A stretch of 64,000 nucleotides of DNA from Sphingomonas guangdongensis (GTDB taxonomy: Bacteria > Pseudomonadota > Alphaproteobacteria > Sphingomonadales > Sphingomonadaceae). The notes below the pieces were generated by a model. The model ran no database searches. It saw only the letters and a program-made list of their open reading frames with translations, and had not been told where the DNA came from. Location of the stretch: positions 682,001-746,000 of the forward strand of contig NZ_OBMI01000002.1 in assembly GCF_900199185.1 (NCBI RefSeq). The letters run 5' to 3'. Below, in pieces: positions 9,563-17,215 of this stretch. The translations under genes were made by a program, and so were the position numbers. How positions within the stretch are numbered: the stretch's first letter is position 1; each line of letters opens with the position of its first letter.

Positions 9563-11336
9563 GGAAGCGCGACTGCGCCGCGCCACTGTCCCGCCACAGC
9601 TCCTCGACATACCGGCCGAAGTCGCCGGCGAACCACTCGGCGAGCGGCACCTGGAAACCCTGCTTGCGGCGGTCGAGGATGCCCGGCGGCAGCCATGGCG
9701 CGACGGCTGCCCGCACCGGATACTTGCCGACGCCGCGGTGCAGCTTAACGTCGGCGGGCATCGAGAGTGCGAGATCGACCACGGCACGCGACAGCATCGG
9801 CACCCGCACCTCCAGCGAATGCGCCATGCTGGCACGGTCGACCTTGGTCAGCATAGCGCCTGGCAGGTTGAGCTGAAGGTCGGCGAGCGCGAACTGCTCG
9901 AGCGGGTCGTGGGACAGCGCCGCCATGTCGGGGTAATACTCGCGGGCGAGCGCGGCGATCGCATCGTCGCCGTCGCGCCCGTCGAGCAGGGTGCCGGCGA
10001 ACAGCCGCCGCCTGAGCTCGGGCGAGGTGATCTGGGTCTTGGCGAAGAAGCGGGTACCGCCATCGGGCAGCGCGGCGCTGCGCGCGGTCTTCTGCCAGCG
10101 CTGCCACCGTCGGTTGCCTGCGCGCCACGGCAGCGGCGGCAGCGCGGCGACGGCACCCGCGGTGCGCCTGATGGCCGCCGGGAGCTGGCTCAGCCGCCGC
10201 TCGGTCAGGTGACGCTTGTAGCCGAAGAACAGCTCGTCGCCCCCGTCGCCCGACAACGCGACCTTGACCTCCTCTGCGGCCAGGCGACTGAGATACCAGG
10301 TCGGCACGGCGGAAGGGTCGGCGAAGGGCTCGTCATAGGCGCGGGCGATCGCGGGCAGGATGTCGCGCGCGGCGCCGGGCGACAGGCGCTCGGTGCGATG
10401 GTCGCAGCCGAGGTGGCGGGCGACTGCCTCGGCATGGGGCGACTCGTCGTACGCGCGCTCGGCGAAGCCGATGGTGAAGGTCTTGATCGGGCGCGCCGCG
10501 ACCTGCGTCATCGCCGCGACCACCGCGGAGGAGTCGACCCCGCCCGAGAGGAAGGCGCCTACTTCCACGTCCGCTGCCAGCATCTGGCCGCGAACAGCCT
10601 CCAGCCAGGTGGTGCGGAACTGCTCCACCCAGTCGGCGAGTGGGCGGGGCGGGGCGGGCGTGTAGCGTGCGGTCCAGAACGGCTGGAGCACGGGGTCGCC
10701 ACCGGCCGCGAGCGTCAGCGTGTGACCGGGCGGGAGCACTTGCACTTCGTGGTAGATCGACCGCGGTGCACGGACGTGCCCGAAGCTGAAATAATCGTGG
10801 ATCGCGCGCGGATCGGGCGTGAAGCGGAGCCCGGGCGTCGCCCGCAGCACCTTCAGCTCCGAACCGAAGGCGAGCGTGCCGTCCTGCCAGCTGTAGTAGA
10901 GCGGCTTGATCCCGATCGGGTCGCGCGCGAGGATCAGCCGGCGGACGGGCCGGTCCCAGATCGCGACGGCGAACATCCCGTCCAACCGATCCCACGCCGC
11001 TTCGCCCCACTCGCGCCATGCGGCCAGAATCACTTCCGTGTCGCCATCGGTGGAGAAGGGGTGGCCGAGCGCCGCGAGCGAGTCGCGCAGGCCGCGATAG
11101 TTGTAGATCTCGCCGTTGAAGACGATGGCGTGGCGGCCGTCCGCGCTGAAGATCGGCTGGTCGCTGCCGACGAGATCAATGATCGACAGCCGCCGCATGC
11201 CGAAACCGAAGTCGCCATCGGTGAACAGCCCCTCGCTGTCCGGACCGCGGTGCACGATCGTGCCGCACAGGCGGGCGAGCGTGTCGCGTGCGACCGGCTG
11301 CCCGGCGGCGTTGCGGATCCCGGCGATGCCGCAGAT
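9453..11336 (-). CDS. asnB: Asparagine synthase (glutamine-hydrolysing)-type amidotransferase, ATC start
   Basis: A class II glutamine amidotransferase fused to an ATP-pyrophosphatase synthetase domain; such proteins make asparagine or, in surface polysaccharide clusters, amidate an unknown carboxylate. The N-terminal domain starts CGIAGIRNAAG with the nucleophile Cys2, then RGPDSEG; the synthetase PP-loop is SGGVDSSAVVAAM. Family proteins need Cys directly after the initiator. Here the codon before that Cys is ATC, with AGGAG seven bases upstream, so I place the start at this ATC (627 residues). No ATG or GTG is available without a long extension that would bury the Cys. It is divergent from the flippase and next to lipid genes, which suggests a surface-modification role. 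Confidence 0.9.
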   Translation of the reverse strand: MCGIAGIRNAAGQPVARDTLARLCGTIVHRGPDSEGLFTDGDFGFGMRRLSIIDLVGSDQPIFSADGRHAIVFNGEIYNYRGLRDSLAALGHPFSTDGDTEVILAAWREWGEAAWDRLDGMFAVAIWDRPVRRLILARDPIGIKPLYYSWQDGTLAFGSELKVLRATPGLRFTPDPRAIHDYFSFGHVRAPRSIYHEVQVLPPGHTLTLAAGGDPVLQPFWTARYTPAPPRPLADWVEQFRTTWLEAVRGQMLAADVEVGAFLSGGVDSSAVVAAMTQVAARPIKTFTIGFAERAYDESPHAEAVARHLGCDHRTERLSPGAARDILPAIARAYDEPFADPSAVPTWYLSRLAAEEVKVALSGDGGDELFFGYKRHLTERRLSQLPAAIRRTAGAVAALPPLPWRAGNRRWQRWQKTARSAALPDGGTRFFAKTQITSPELRRRLFAGTLLDGRDGDDAIAALAREYYPDMAALSHDPLEQFALADLQLNLPGAMLTKVDRASMAHSLEVRVPMLSRAVVDLALSMPADVKLHRGVGKYPVRAAVAPWLPPGILDRRKQGFQVPLAEWFAGDFGRYVEELWRDSGAAQSRFLNEAAVTQLFAEHRSGRRDHGRLLYALAIFCLWWMA

Positions 11337-11348
11337 GGTGCGTCTCCT
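11334..11348 (-). promoter_or_regulatory. Ribosome binding site and non-canonical ATC start of the amidotransferase
   Basis: On the minus strand AGGAG lies seven bases before the codon ATC, which is followed by TGCGGCATCGCC (Cys-Gly-Ile-Ala). The spacing is ideal, and the catalytic Cys must be residue 2 in class II amidotransferases. ATC is therefore the best-supported initiation codon, unless a base was misread or ATG has mutated. Confidence 0.65.
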
Positions 11349-11456
11349 TCGCTGACCGGCGGCGTGCCGGCGTGCGGGCTGCCGGATAGGAGGCGGGTGT
11401 CGCCGTGTCACCCCGGCCTTGCTGGCGGTCCGCTCCCCAACTAGGGCGCGTCGCCG

Positions 11457-12776
11457 ATGACCACGCGCGCGGACCGCACCGACAGTCGAGCCGGCGGGCT
11501 CCGTGCGGCGCTGCGCAACCTCGGCTGGTTGCTCGCCAGCCGCGGCATGCTCGCGGTGCTGTCGCTGCTGTATCTTGGGATCGCGACGCGGACGCTGGGA
11601 CTGGCGGACTTCGGCCGCTTCGCGCTGGTGACGGGGGCGGTGCAGGGGCTGGCGCTGCTGATCAGCTTCCAGACGTGGCAGGTGGTAGTCCGCTACGGTG
11701 TCGATCACCGGGCGCGCGGCGACGACCGGGCGCTCGCCCGGCTGTTCCGGGCCTGCCTGATCCTGGACGGGGCCGGCGCGCTCATCGGCATTGCCGCGGG
11801 CGCGGCCTTCCTGCTGTGGTGGGGCGACGCGCTCGGCATCGGGGCGGCGCTGCGCCGGGACGCGATGATCCTGACGGTCGCGCAGCTAGGATCAGTCCGC
11901 TCGGCCGCGGTGGGTGTGCTGCGCCTTCAGGACCGCTTCGGCCAAGCGGCCGCGGCCGATTTGGTGACTCCGGTTGTGCGGCTGGCCGGCGCGATCGCGG
12001 CCGCGGCCGCGCTCCCGACGCTCGGCGCCTTTCTGTGGAGCTGGGCGGCGGCGGAGGTTGCGACCGCAGGGGCCTATTGGTGGGCGCTCGCGCGGAGCGG
12101 CGAGCTCGGCCGGGTGCGCCGGGTTCGCGCGGAACGCGGCACCGTCGCCCGCGAGAACCCGGGCATCGGTCCGTTTCTGGTCACCAGCAATCTCGCCTCA
12201 ACCCTGGTGCTCGGCACCAAGCAGGTGCCACTGCTGCTGGTCGGCGGTTTCGCCGGCCCGGCGGCGGCCGGTGCGTTCCGGCTCGCGCTCCAGCTCGCCC
12301 AGGCGCTCGGCAAGCTCGCGCAGCTGATCTCGCGCGCCGCCTTCCCGGAGGTCGTGCGCGCGCTCCGCGACGCATCACCGGAGGAGCTCGGCGTGCTCAG
12401 CCGGCGGATGCTGCGCGCGGGCGGGCTGGCGGCGATCGTCATCCTCTGCGTCGTGGCAGCAGTGGGGCGTCCCGCGCTTGTGCTGGTCGGGGGGGACGAG
12501 AGCTATGCCGCCGGCTTCCCGCTGCTGCTCTGGCTGGCCGCAGCCGGCTCGATCGACCTGGCGGTGGTCGGGCTGGAGCCGGTCCTGCTCGCCGCCGGAC
12601 GCTCGGGCGCGGCACTCGCCAGCCGTGCGGCAGGCGTCGCGGTGCAGGTCGGCGTCAGCCTCTACCTGCTGCCGCGGATCGGCGCGTCGGGGGCCAGCGT
12701 CGGCGTGTTCGCCGCGTCACTCCTCGGCGCGCTGCTGATGATCCGGGCGGTGTTCCGCGCGCCGGCGCAGCGCTAA
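11457..12776 (+). CDS. Oligosaccharide/polysaccharide flippase (Wzx-like, MOP superfamily)
   Basis: The 439-residue protein has 12 or so predicted membrane helices and the N-terminal pattern of polysaccharide_synt flippases: LGWLLASRGMLAVLSLLYLGI followed by ATRTLGLADFGRFAL. Members move lipid-linked glycans or other lipid intermediates across the inner membrane. A large hydrophobic core with the loop KQVPLLLVGGFAGPAAAGAF at about residue 260 is typical. It is divergent from the amidotransferase (120-base gap) and its stop overlaps the stop of the convergent NTP transferase by three bases. The substrate is unknown; the neighbouring lipid-activating genes make a lipid-linked substrate plausible. 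Confidence 0.85.
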   Translation: MTTRADRTDSRAGGLRAALRNLGWLLASRGMLAVLSLLYLGIATRTLGLADFGRFALVTGAVQGLALLISFQTWQVVVRYGVDHRARGDDRALARLFRACLILDGAGALIGIAAGAAFLLWWGDALGIGAALRRDAMILTVAQLGSVRSAAVGVLRLQDRFGQAAAADLVTPVVRLAGAIAAAAALPTLGAFLWSWAAAEVATAGAYWWALARSGELGRVRRVRAERGTVARENPGIGPFLVTSNLASTLVLGTKQVPLLLVGGFAGPAAAGAFRLALQLAQALGKLAQLISRAAFPEVVRALRDASPEELGVLSRRMLRAGGLAAIVILCVVAAVGRPALVLVGGDESYAAGFPLLLWLAAAGSIDLAVVGLEPVLLAAGRSGAALASRAAGVAVQVGVSLYLLPRIGASGASVGVFAASLLGALLMIRAVFRAPAQR

Positions 12777-13513
12777 GCCCGGGCACGCACGAATTGGAGG
12801 TCGGCCGGCTTGTCGACGTCAACCGCCGCCAGTCCGTCACGCGCCGCGACCACTGCAGCCGTGACTCCAGCCCGCCGACCGAGTGCAGCCACGGCATCCG
12901 CCAGGCTCAAGCGACCGAGCAGGTAGCGGATCAGCAGCCCGGGCCCGAGCCGCCGGACGATCCGCCACGGCCGCTTGCGATCGGCCTCGACCGACTGCCA
13001 CAGCCTGACCGCGGCATCGGCCCGCTCGCTCGCGAGCAGGAAGAGGTTGCACCCCGACCAGTCGCCATCGGCGAATCGGAGGTAGGTGCGGACCGATCCG
13101 GGCGCCGCCGCCTCCACTGCCTCCCGCCGGGCGAGCAGCACCGCCACGTCGGCGTGCGGCGGAACGGCGGCGATGAACTCCGTCACCCAGGCGGGCCGGA
13201 GCAGCGCGTGATCGGCCGTTGTCACCAGCAGCGGCGTGCCGACAATGGCAAGGGCCGCGGCGGCGCTGGCGCTCGGTCCGCCTGCGGCGGGCAGGTGCTC
13301 GACACCGAGGCGTTCGGTTTCGCTACGAAGCTTGTCGTTCGCCGCGACGGCGATCCGCTCGATCCCGGCTCCGCGAAGCGCGGCAACGACTCGGGCGAGC
13401 ATGGTCTCGTCGCCGACGATCGCCAGCGCCTTGTCGGTGACGCCGGCGTGCTCCGCCACCGGATCGACGCCGCCGCGTGATCCTGCGAGCACCAGCGCGA
13501 CGGGCGGGTTCAC
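12773..13513 (-). CDS. MobA-like NTP transferase
   Basis: A nucleotidyltransferase-fold protein of 246 residues. It opens MNPPVALVLAGSRGGVDPVA, followed by KALAIVGDETMLARVV, which is the nucleotide-binding loop and lysine typical of MobA/IspD-like enzymes; TTADHALLRPAW carries the metal-binding acidic residue. It probably transfers a nucleotide (CTP is likely in this context) to a phosphorylated small molecule. I chose the GTG at 13513, which overlaps the preceding stop as GTGA, over another GTG six codons upstream. It is the last gene of a minus-strand run with a Tam41-like gene and a lipid kinase. The exact substrate cannot be read from the sequence. Confidence 0.75.
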   Translation of the reverse strand: MNPPVALVLAGSRGGVDPVAEHAGVTDKALAIVGDETMLARVVAALRGAGIERIAVAANDKLRSETERLGVEHLPAAGGPSASAAAALAIVGTPLLVTTADHALLRPAWVTEFIAAVPPHADVAVLLARREAVEAAAPGSVRTYLRFADGDWSGCNLFLLASERADAAVRLWQSVEADRKRPWRIVRRLGPGLLIRYLLGRLSLADAVAALGRRAGVTAAVVAARDGLAAVDVDKPADLQFVRARA

Positions 13514-14412
13514 GACGGCGAGTGCCGCCACAACCGCCAGAGCACCTGCGGTGCCGCGATGATCGGATGCCGCTCACGGAACGGCGTCACGGGAATGCGC
13601 AGCCCAGTGTGCCGCTCGATCTTCCACACCGCGTATCGGGTCGCGCCGTCGAAGGTGAAGGCGGCCTTGACCAGCCGCGCGAGGTTGAGTGGTTTGCCCG
13701 CACGCTCGTGCCGCAGCCAGGCCGCCGCGATTGCGCCGGCGCGCTCCTCTGCGAGCAGCGGCGCGAGCTGATCGCCGCGCCGTGTGCAGCCGATCCCGTC
13801 CGCTGCCCAGGCGAGCGGCAGCAGCGCGTCGTAATGCGCCGGCGCATTTGCCAGGATCTGCTCCTCGCGCCCGGGCGCCTCCACCCGCAGCTCGGTCGCG
13901 TAGGTCGCGCGGAACAGCGACCGCCAGAAACTCGCCGGCGTGCCCTCGACCGGGCCGTGGAGCGCCGCGAAGCGCCCGGCGGTGATCGCGGCGTCCGCCA
14001 CGGCAGCGACGACCGCGCGGCGCACCGCCGGCGTGCTCGCCCAGATGAGCGCGCTCGGCTGGACGAAGCGCGCCCAGATGGTCGTGTCGAGCGTCTCGCC
14101 GCAGGCCGCGCGCGCGAAGGTCGCCAGCGTCATGGTCGCGACCTTGGCCCGCACGGTTCGGCCATGCACGGTCACCTCATGGTAGCTGACGTCGGGCCAG
14201 AGGTGCTGGGCGATGAACCCCTCCGACCCCTCCCGTGCGCGCAGCACGTAGAAGTCGAGCACGCCGTCGAGGTCGCCGGTGCGCAGGACGGAGCCGTAGA
14301 AGAGCACCGCCTGACCCTCCAGCCGCGACGCGATCACGCGGGCGGCGTCGGCGATTTCCGCGCAGACCGGCCGGTCGAGTGCTGCGGACAGGAAGGCGCC
14401 GAGCGCGCTCAC
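13510..14412 (-). CDS. Tam41-like nucleotidyltransferase (possible lipid-phosphate cytidylyltransferase)
   Basis: This 300-residue soluble protein resembles Tam41/Mmp37, the mitochondrial phosphatidate cytidylyltransferase that makes CDP-diacylglycerol. The likeness is in VLFYGSVLRTGDLDGVLDFY (nucleotidyltransferase G-S loop and metal-binding Asp residues) and in KVATMTLATFARAACGETLD followed by ARFVQPSALIW, which corresponds to the Tam41 segment ending in GR(L)xKPV. Start (GTG) and stop both overlap neighbours as GTGA, so it is translationally coupled to the upstream lipid kinase and the downstream NTP transferase. That makes conversion of a lipid phosphate to a CDP-lipid a reasonable guess. 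The assignment is by eye and distant; a profile comparison would settle it. Confidence 0.55.
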   Translation of the reverse strand: MSALGAFLSAALDRPVCAEIADAARVIASRLEGQAVLFYGSVLRTGDLDGVLDFYVLRAREGSEGFIAQHLWPDVSYHEVTVHGRTVRAKVATMTLATFARAACGETLDTTIWARFVQPSALIWASTPAVRRAVVAAVADAAITAGRFAALHGPVEGTPASFWRSLFRATYATELRVEAPGREEQILANAPAHYDALLPLAWAADGIGCTRRGDQLAPLLAEERAGAIAAAWLRHERAGKPLNLARLVKAAFTFDGATRYAVWKIERHTGLRIPVTPFRERHPIIAAPQVLWRLWRHSPS

Positions 14413-15455
14413 GGCATCACGAACCGGATCGCCCGGCCGGCGCGAACCGTGACGGTGCCGCCGGCGAAATGTTCGCCATCGAGGATGAAGCCATGGTCCA
14501 GGGTCAGCTCCGTCGGCGGTATGTCATGGCCGTGGTGGACGCCGTCCTGCGCGAGCCTGCCGCCCTCTCGCCCTGCCAGGATGCCGAGCGCGGACAGCGG
14601 CAGGTTGCGGGGCGGCGCATCGACCGCGAGCACGTTGAGGCCAGGCCCTGGCCGCCCGAGCACGCGCAGGCCGAGCGGCAGGCGCTGCAGGGTCGACCCG
14701 AACAGGATGTAGAAGTCGCGCGCGACCGTCACGCCCGAGCGGGTGTTGACGATCGTGACATGGTCGCCCTTGCGCCACGGATTGTCGCGGCCGCCGAAAA
14801 AGGTCTGGCCGAGCGCGCCGGCGAGCGACAGTCCGACCGCGAGCCCGTCGATCGCGCCCCACCGATGCGTCCGCTGCGCCAGCGCTGTCGCCCGCACGAA
14901 GGCGCCGGCGCCGAAGATGAAGCCGAACAGCCGGCTCCCACCGGGGCGCTCGATCTCGATCGGTGCACGGTGGCCGATATTGCCTCGGCCCCAAGCGGCG
15001 ATCGCATCGTCGATCCCCCAGCCGAGCGGCACGCCGAGATCCAGCGCGAGCGCGTTGGTCTTGCCCGACGGCGACAGCGCGATCGCCGGCAGCTCATCGC
15101 CGAAGAACGGGGCCGCAGCACTGAGCACGTCGCGGACGGTGCCGTCGCCGCCGTCGATCACCAGCAGCTCGATCCGCTGGTCGGCGAAGTGCCTCAGCGT
15201 CTCGCGCAACTCGTCGGCATTGGTCGGCGCGGCACCCGAGATGCCGGGCCCGACTCGGCGCGGCAGGCTGGCGGCCTGGTTGCGGCGGCTGCGCGGATTG
15301 CTGATGATGCCGACGCGTGCCCGGTCCGGGAGGAAGTGGAACGAGGCGCTTGAGACCGGGGCGAGGCGGCCGTCCTGCGCTGCAGGATCGGCGCCAATCC
15401 GGGCGGTCGCGGCACCATCCGGCAACGTCGGCCCCAACGGAATCAAAAATTTCAC
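14409..15455 (-). CDS. Diacylglycerol/sphingoid-base kinase family protein (LCB5/YegS-like)
   Basis: Lipid kinase of 348 residues. The catalytic domain begins at about residue 47 with RVGIISNPRSRRN, followed by the ATP-binding LLVIDGGDGTVRDVL (GGDGT motif) and SPSGKTNALALDLG; the C-terminal beta domain has LGILAGREGG. Family members phosphorylate diacylglycerol, sphingosine or ceramide; sphingomonads contain sphingolipids, so either lipid is possible. The GTG start at 15455 adds an unmatched 45-residue N-terminus; a later start is possible. It is first in the GTGA-coupled trio kinase, Tam41-like, NTP transferase, and the 125 bases upstream probably carry the promoter. Confidence 0.85.
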   Translation of the reverse strand: MKFLIPLGPTLPDGAATARIGADPAAQDGRLAPVSSASFHFLPDRARVGIISNPRSRRNQAASLPRRVGPGISGAAPTNADELRETLRHFADQRIELLVIDGGDGTVRDVLSAAAPFFGDELPAIALSPSGKTNALALDLGVPLGWGIDDAIAAWGRGNIGHRAPIEIERPGGSRLFGFIFGAGAFVRATALAQRTHRWGAIDGLAVGLSLAGALGQTFFGGRDNPWRKGDHVTIVNTRSGVTVARDFYILFGSTLQRLPLGLRVLGRPGPGLNVLAVDAPPRNLPLSALGILAGREGGRLAQDGVHHGHDIPPTELTLDHGFILDGEHFAGGTVTVRAGRAIRFVMP

Positions 15456-15580
15456 GCCTGCTCGCCGCTCTCACAAAACTGTCATCTACGTGCGATATAG
15501 GCAAAACTGCGGGTGTGGCTACCCCATACGCTGGAAGATCCCTTCGATCTGTTGTGCTAGCGAGACGACAGTTACGCCGA

Positions 15581-16045
15581 TCAGCGCGAGTAGCGGGTCC
15601 GAACCCGCACCGTTCCACCCTGCTGACCGACTGCGAAGCGCACCTTGTCGAACGACGGCAGGCCGAGCGTGGTCGGCGCGTCGTTCGAGAAGCCGAACCC
15701 TTCCTTGATCGTAAACAGCGTGCGGTTGAAGTCGCGATCGCCGTTCTCGTCATGGTAGGTGGCGACCGCATAATGGCCGGGCGCCAGCCAGAAGCACGCT
15801 TCGGTGACCGGCGCGTTCGCGGGCACGCGCGCGCGCAGGAGCTTGCCGCCCTTCGCCAGGAAGCGCTTGCGATCGTCGGGGTAGACGGTGACGGCCACCT
15901 CTCCCTTGGCGTTGCGGAGGGTGGTTGCGGCGACGGTCAGGCGCACCTTGCCCGCGCCGGTGACGCCCTCGCACGCTGCCTGGGCAGCAGGAGCGGTGGC
16001 GAGAAGCAGGGCGGCGGCGGACAGCGGCAGGACGGGCGACAGCAT
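15581..16045 (-). CDS. DUF2141 family secreted protein
   Basis: The 154-residue protein has a signal peptide (hydrophobic stretch about 5-20, cleavage near APAAQAA-C). The mature part carries DUF2141 hallmarks: KGEVAVTVYPDDRKRF, LAPGHYAVATYHDENGD (the conserved HDxNxNGxxD-type segment) and KEGFGFSNDAPTTLGLPSF. The family is periplasmic and uncharacterised, common near membrane-modification genes. An open frame continues upstream but only as the shadow of the next gene; MLSPVLPLSAAALL is the sensible start. It lies between the phosphatidyltransferase gene (41 bases upstream) and the lipid kinase, on the same strand. Confidence 0.85.
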   Translation of the reverse strand: MLSPVLPLSAAALLLATAPAAQAACEGVTGAGKVRLTVAATTLRNAKGEVAVTVYPDDRKRFLAKGGKLLRARVPANAPVTEACFWLAPGHYAVATYHDENGDRDFNRTLFTIKEGFGFSNDAPTTLGLPSFDKVRFAVGQQGGTVRVRTRYSR

Positions 16046-16086
16046 GACCCGGATATGGTCAGCGCGGCGCTTGCTGCAAGCTGAAC

Positions 16087-17205
16087 TCAGGCGAGCCAGC
16101 TGACGATCGGCACGCCGCGCTGCTTGCGCACGACCGCCTGCACCAGCCGGACAAGGTGCACGACGAGCGAAAGGGTCGTCCAGACGGCGACCGCGACGAT
16201 GCCCCAGTCGGGACGCCCGATCACCAGTGCAGCGAAGAGGATCACCATGTTGGGATTGCGTCGGGCGGTCACCAGCCGGAACCGGCTGTCGAACCGTTCC
16301 CAGACATGGATGTGCATGCCGAAGCGGACGATGAACGCGCCCTCGATCAGCCGCTGCACGACATAGCCGAACAGCATGGCCGCCATGGTCATCCAGAACA
16401 GCCGGTCGTCGAGCGGTCGGCCGTAGGCGGCGCAGCCGGTAGCCCAGGCCCACCACCAGATCGGCGGATGGACCAGGTCGATGCCGTGATCCCAGGCATT
16501 GCCGAGCCGCGACGAGGTGATGGTGCAGCGCGCGAGCTTTCCATCAACGGTGTCCAGCACCATGAAGGCGAGCCCGGTTGCGAGCCCGGTCCAGAACCAG
16601 CCGTGCCAGAAGGCGACGGTGGCGACTATGCACAGCACCGTTCCGATCGCCGTCACCCCGTTCGGTGACAGCCCGATCCGCGCCGCGATCCGGGTGAGCG
16701 CAAATGCCCATCCCGGCCAGAGATAGAGGGTGAGAAGGTCGGTCACGCCCTTGTACGCGCCGACGTAGCTCGCGCGCTCGATCGCGGGGACGGTCGCCGG
16801 CACCAGCGGCTCGGCGAAGGGTCGCTCGCGCTTGCGCAGGCTCTCGTTGAAGATGCCTTCCTCCCGCTCCGCAGGCAGGAGCGTCAGGTGCGCGGGCAGC
16901 GGCGCGCCCGCGGTCATCGCGGCGCGGGTCGCCGGAACGTCGGGGGCGGCGACATGGGCGAGGATCGGCCGCCTGCCGCGGGTCAGCACCGTGCCCGGCC
17001 GGCTGCGCAGGTAGGCGGTCCAGGCGGGATCGAAGACGTGGCCGAGATCGGAGAGGATGGTCGAAGGTGCGTCTACCGCCTCGAAGCCGAAGCCTTGCGC
17101 CGCCGCGATCCGGCGGAGCCGCTCGTGCGCGGTCATGCCCCAGAGCAGGACCGGGTTGTCGCCCACGGGCGCAAGGGTGGGGGCGGCGGGTGCGGGCGCG
17201 GGCAT
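16087..17205 (-). CDS. CDP-alcohol phosphatidyltransferase with an extra N-terminal domain
   Basis: A 372-residue membrane enzyme. The complete family motif is present at about residues 218-240, DGKLAR then eight residues, G, three residues, D, three residues, D. It displaces CMP from a CDP-lipid or CDP-alcohol with an alcohol acceptor. About six membrane helices follow residue 160. Residues 1-125 form an additional soluble domain without recognisable catalytic motifs, and the linker (SYVGAYKGVTDLLTLYLWP) resembles the junction in inositol-phosphate cytidylyltransferase/DIPP synthase fusions, so the N-terminus may be a degenerate nucleotidyltransferase. It is third in a run after an NTP transferase and a TagF-like gene, from which it is separated by 10 bases. 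Confidence 0.85.
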   Translation of the reverse strand: MPAPAPAAPTLAPVGDNPVLLWGMTAHERLRRIAAAQGFGFEAVDAPSTILSDLGHVFDPAWTAYLRSRPGTVLTRGRRPILAHVAAPDVPATRAAMTAGAPLPAHLTLLPAEREEGIFNESLRKRERPFAEPLVPATVPAIERASYVGAYKGVTDLLTLYLWPGWAFALTRIAARIGLSPNGVTAIGTVLCIVATVAFWHGWFWTGLATGLAFMVLDTVDGKLARCTITSSRLGNAWDHGIDLVHPPIWWWAWATGCAAYGRPLDDRLFWMTMAAMLFGYVVQRLIEGAFIVRFGMHIHVWERFDSRFRLVTARRNPNMVILFAALVIGRPDWGIVAVAVWTTLSLVVHLVRLVQAVVRKQRGVPIVSWLA

Positions 17206-17215
17206 CGGCGCGTCC

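Noticed and set aside
11405-13480. Plus-strand 691-codon frame across the flippase and NTP transferase genes
   Set aside because: It spans two real genes on opposite strands and consists of Arg/Ala/Gly shadow sequence.
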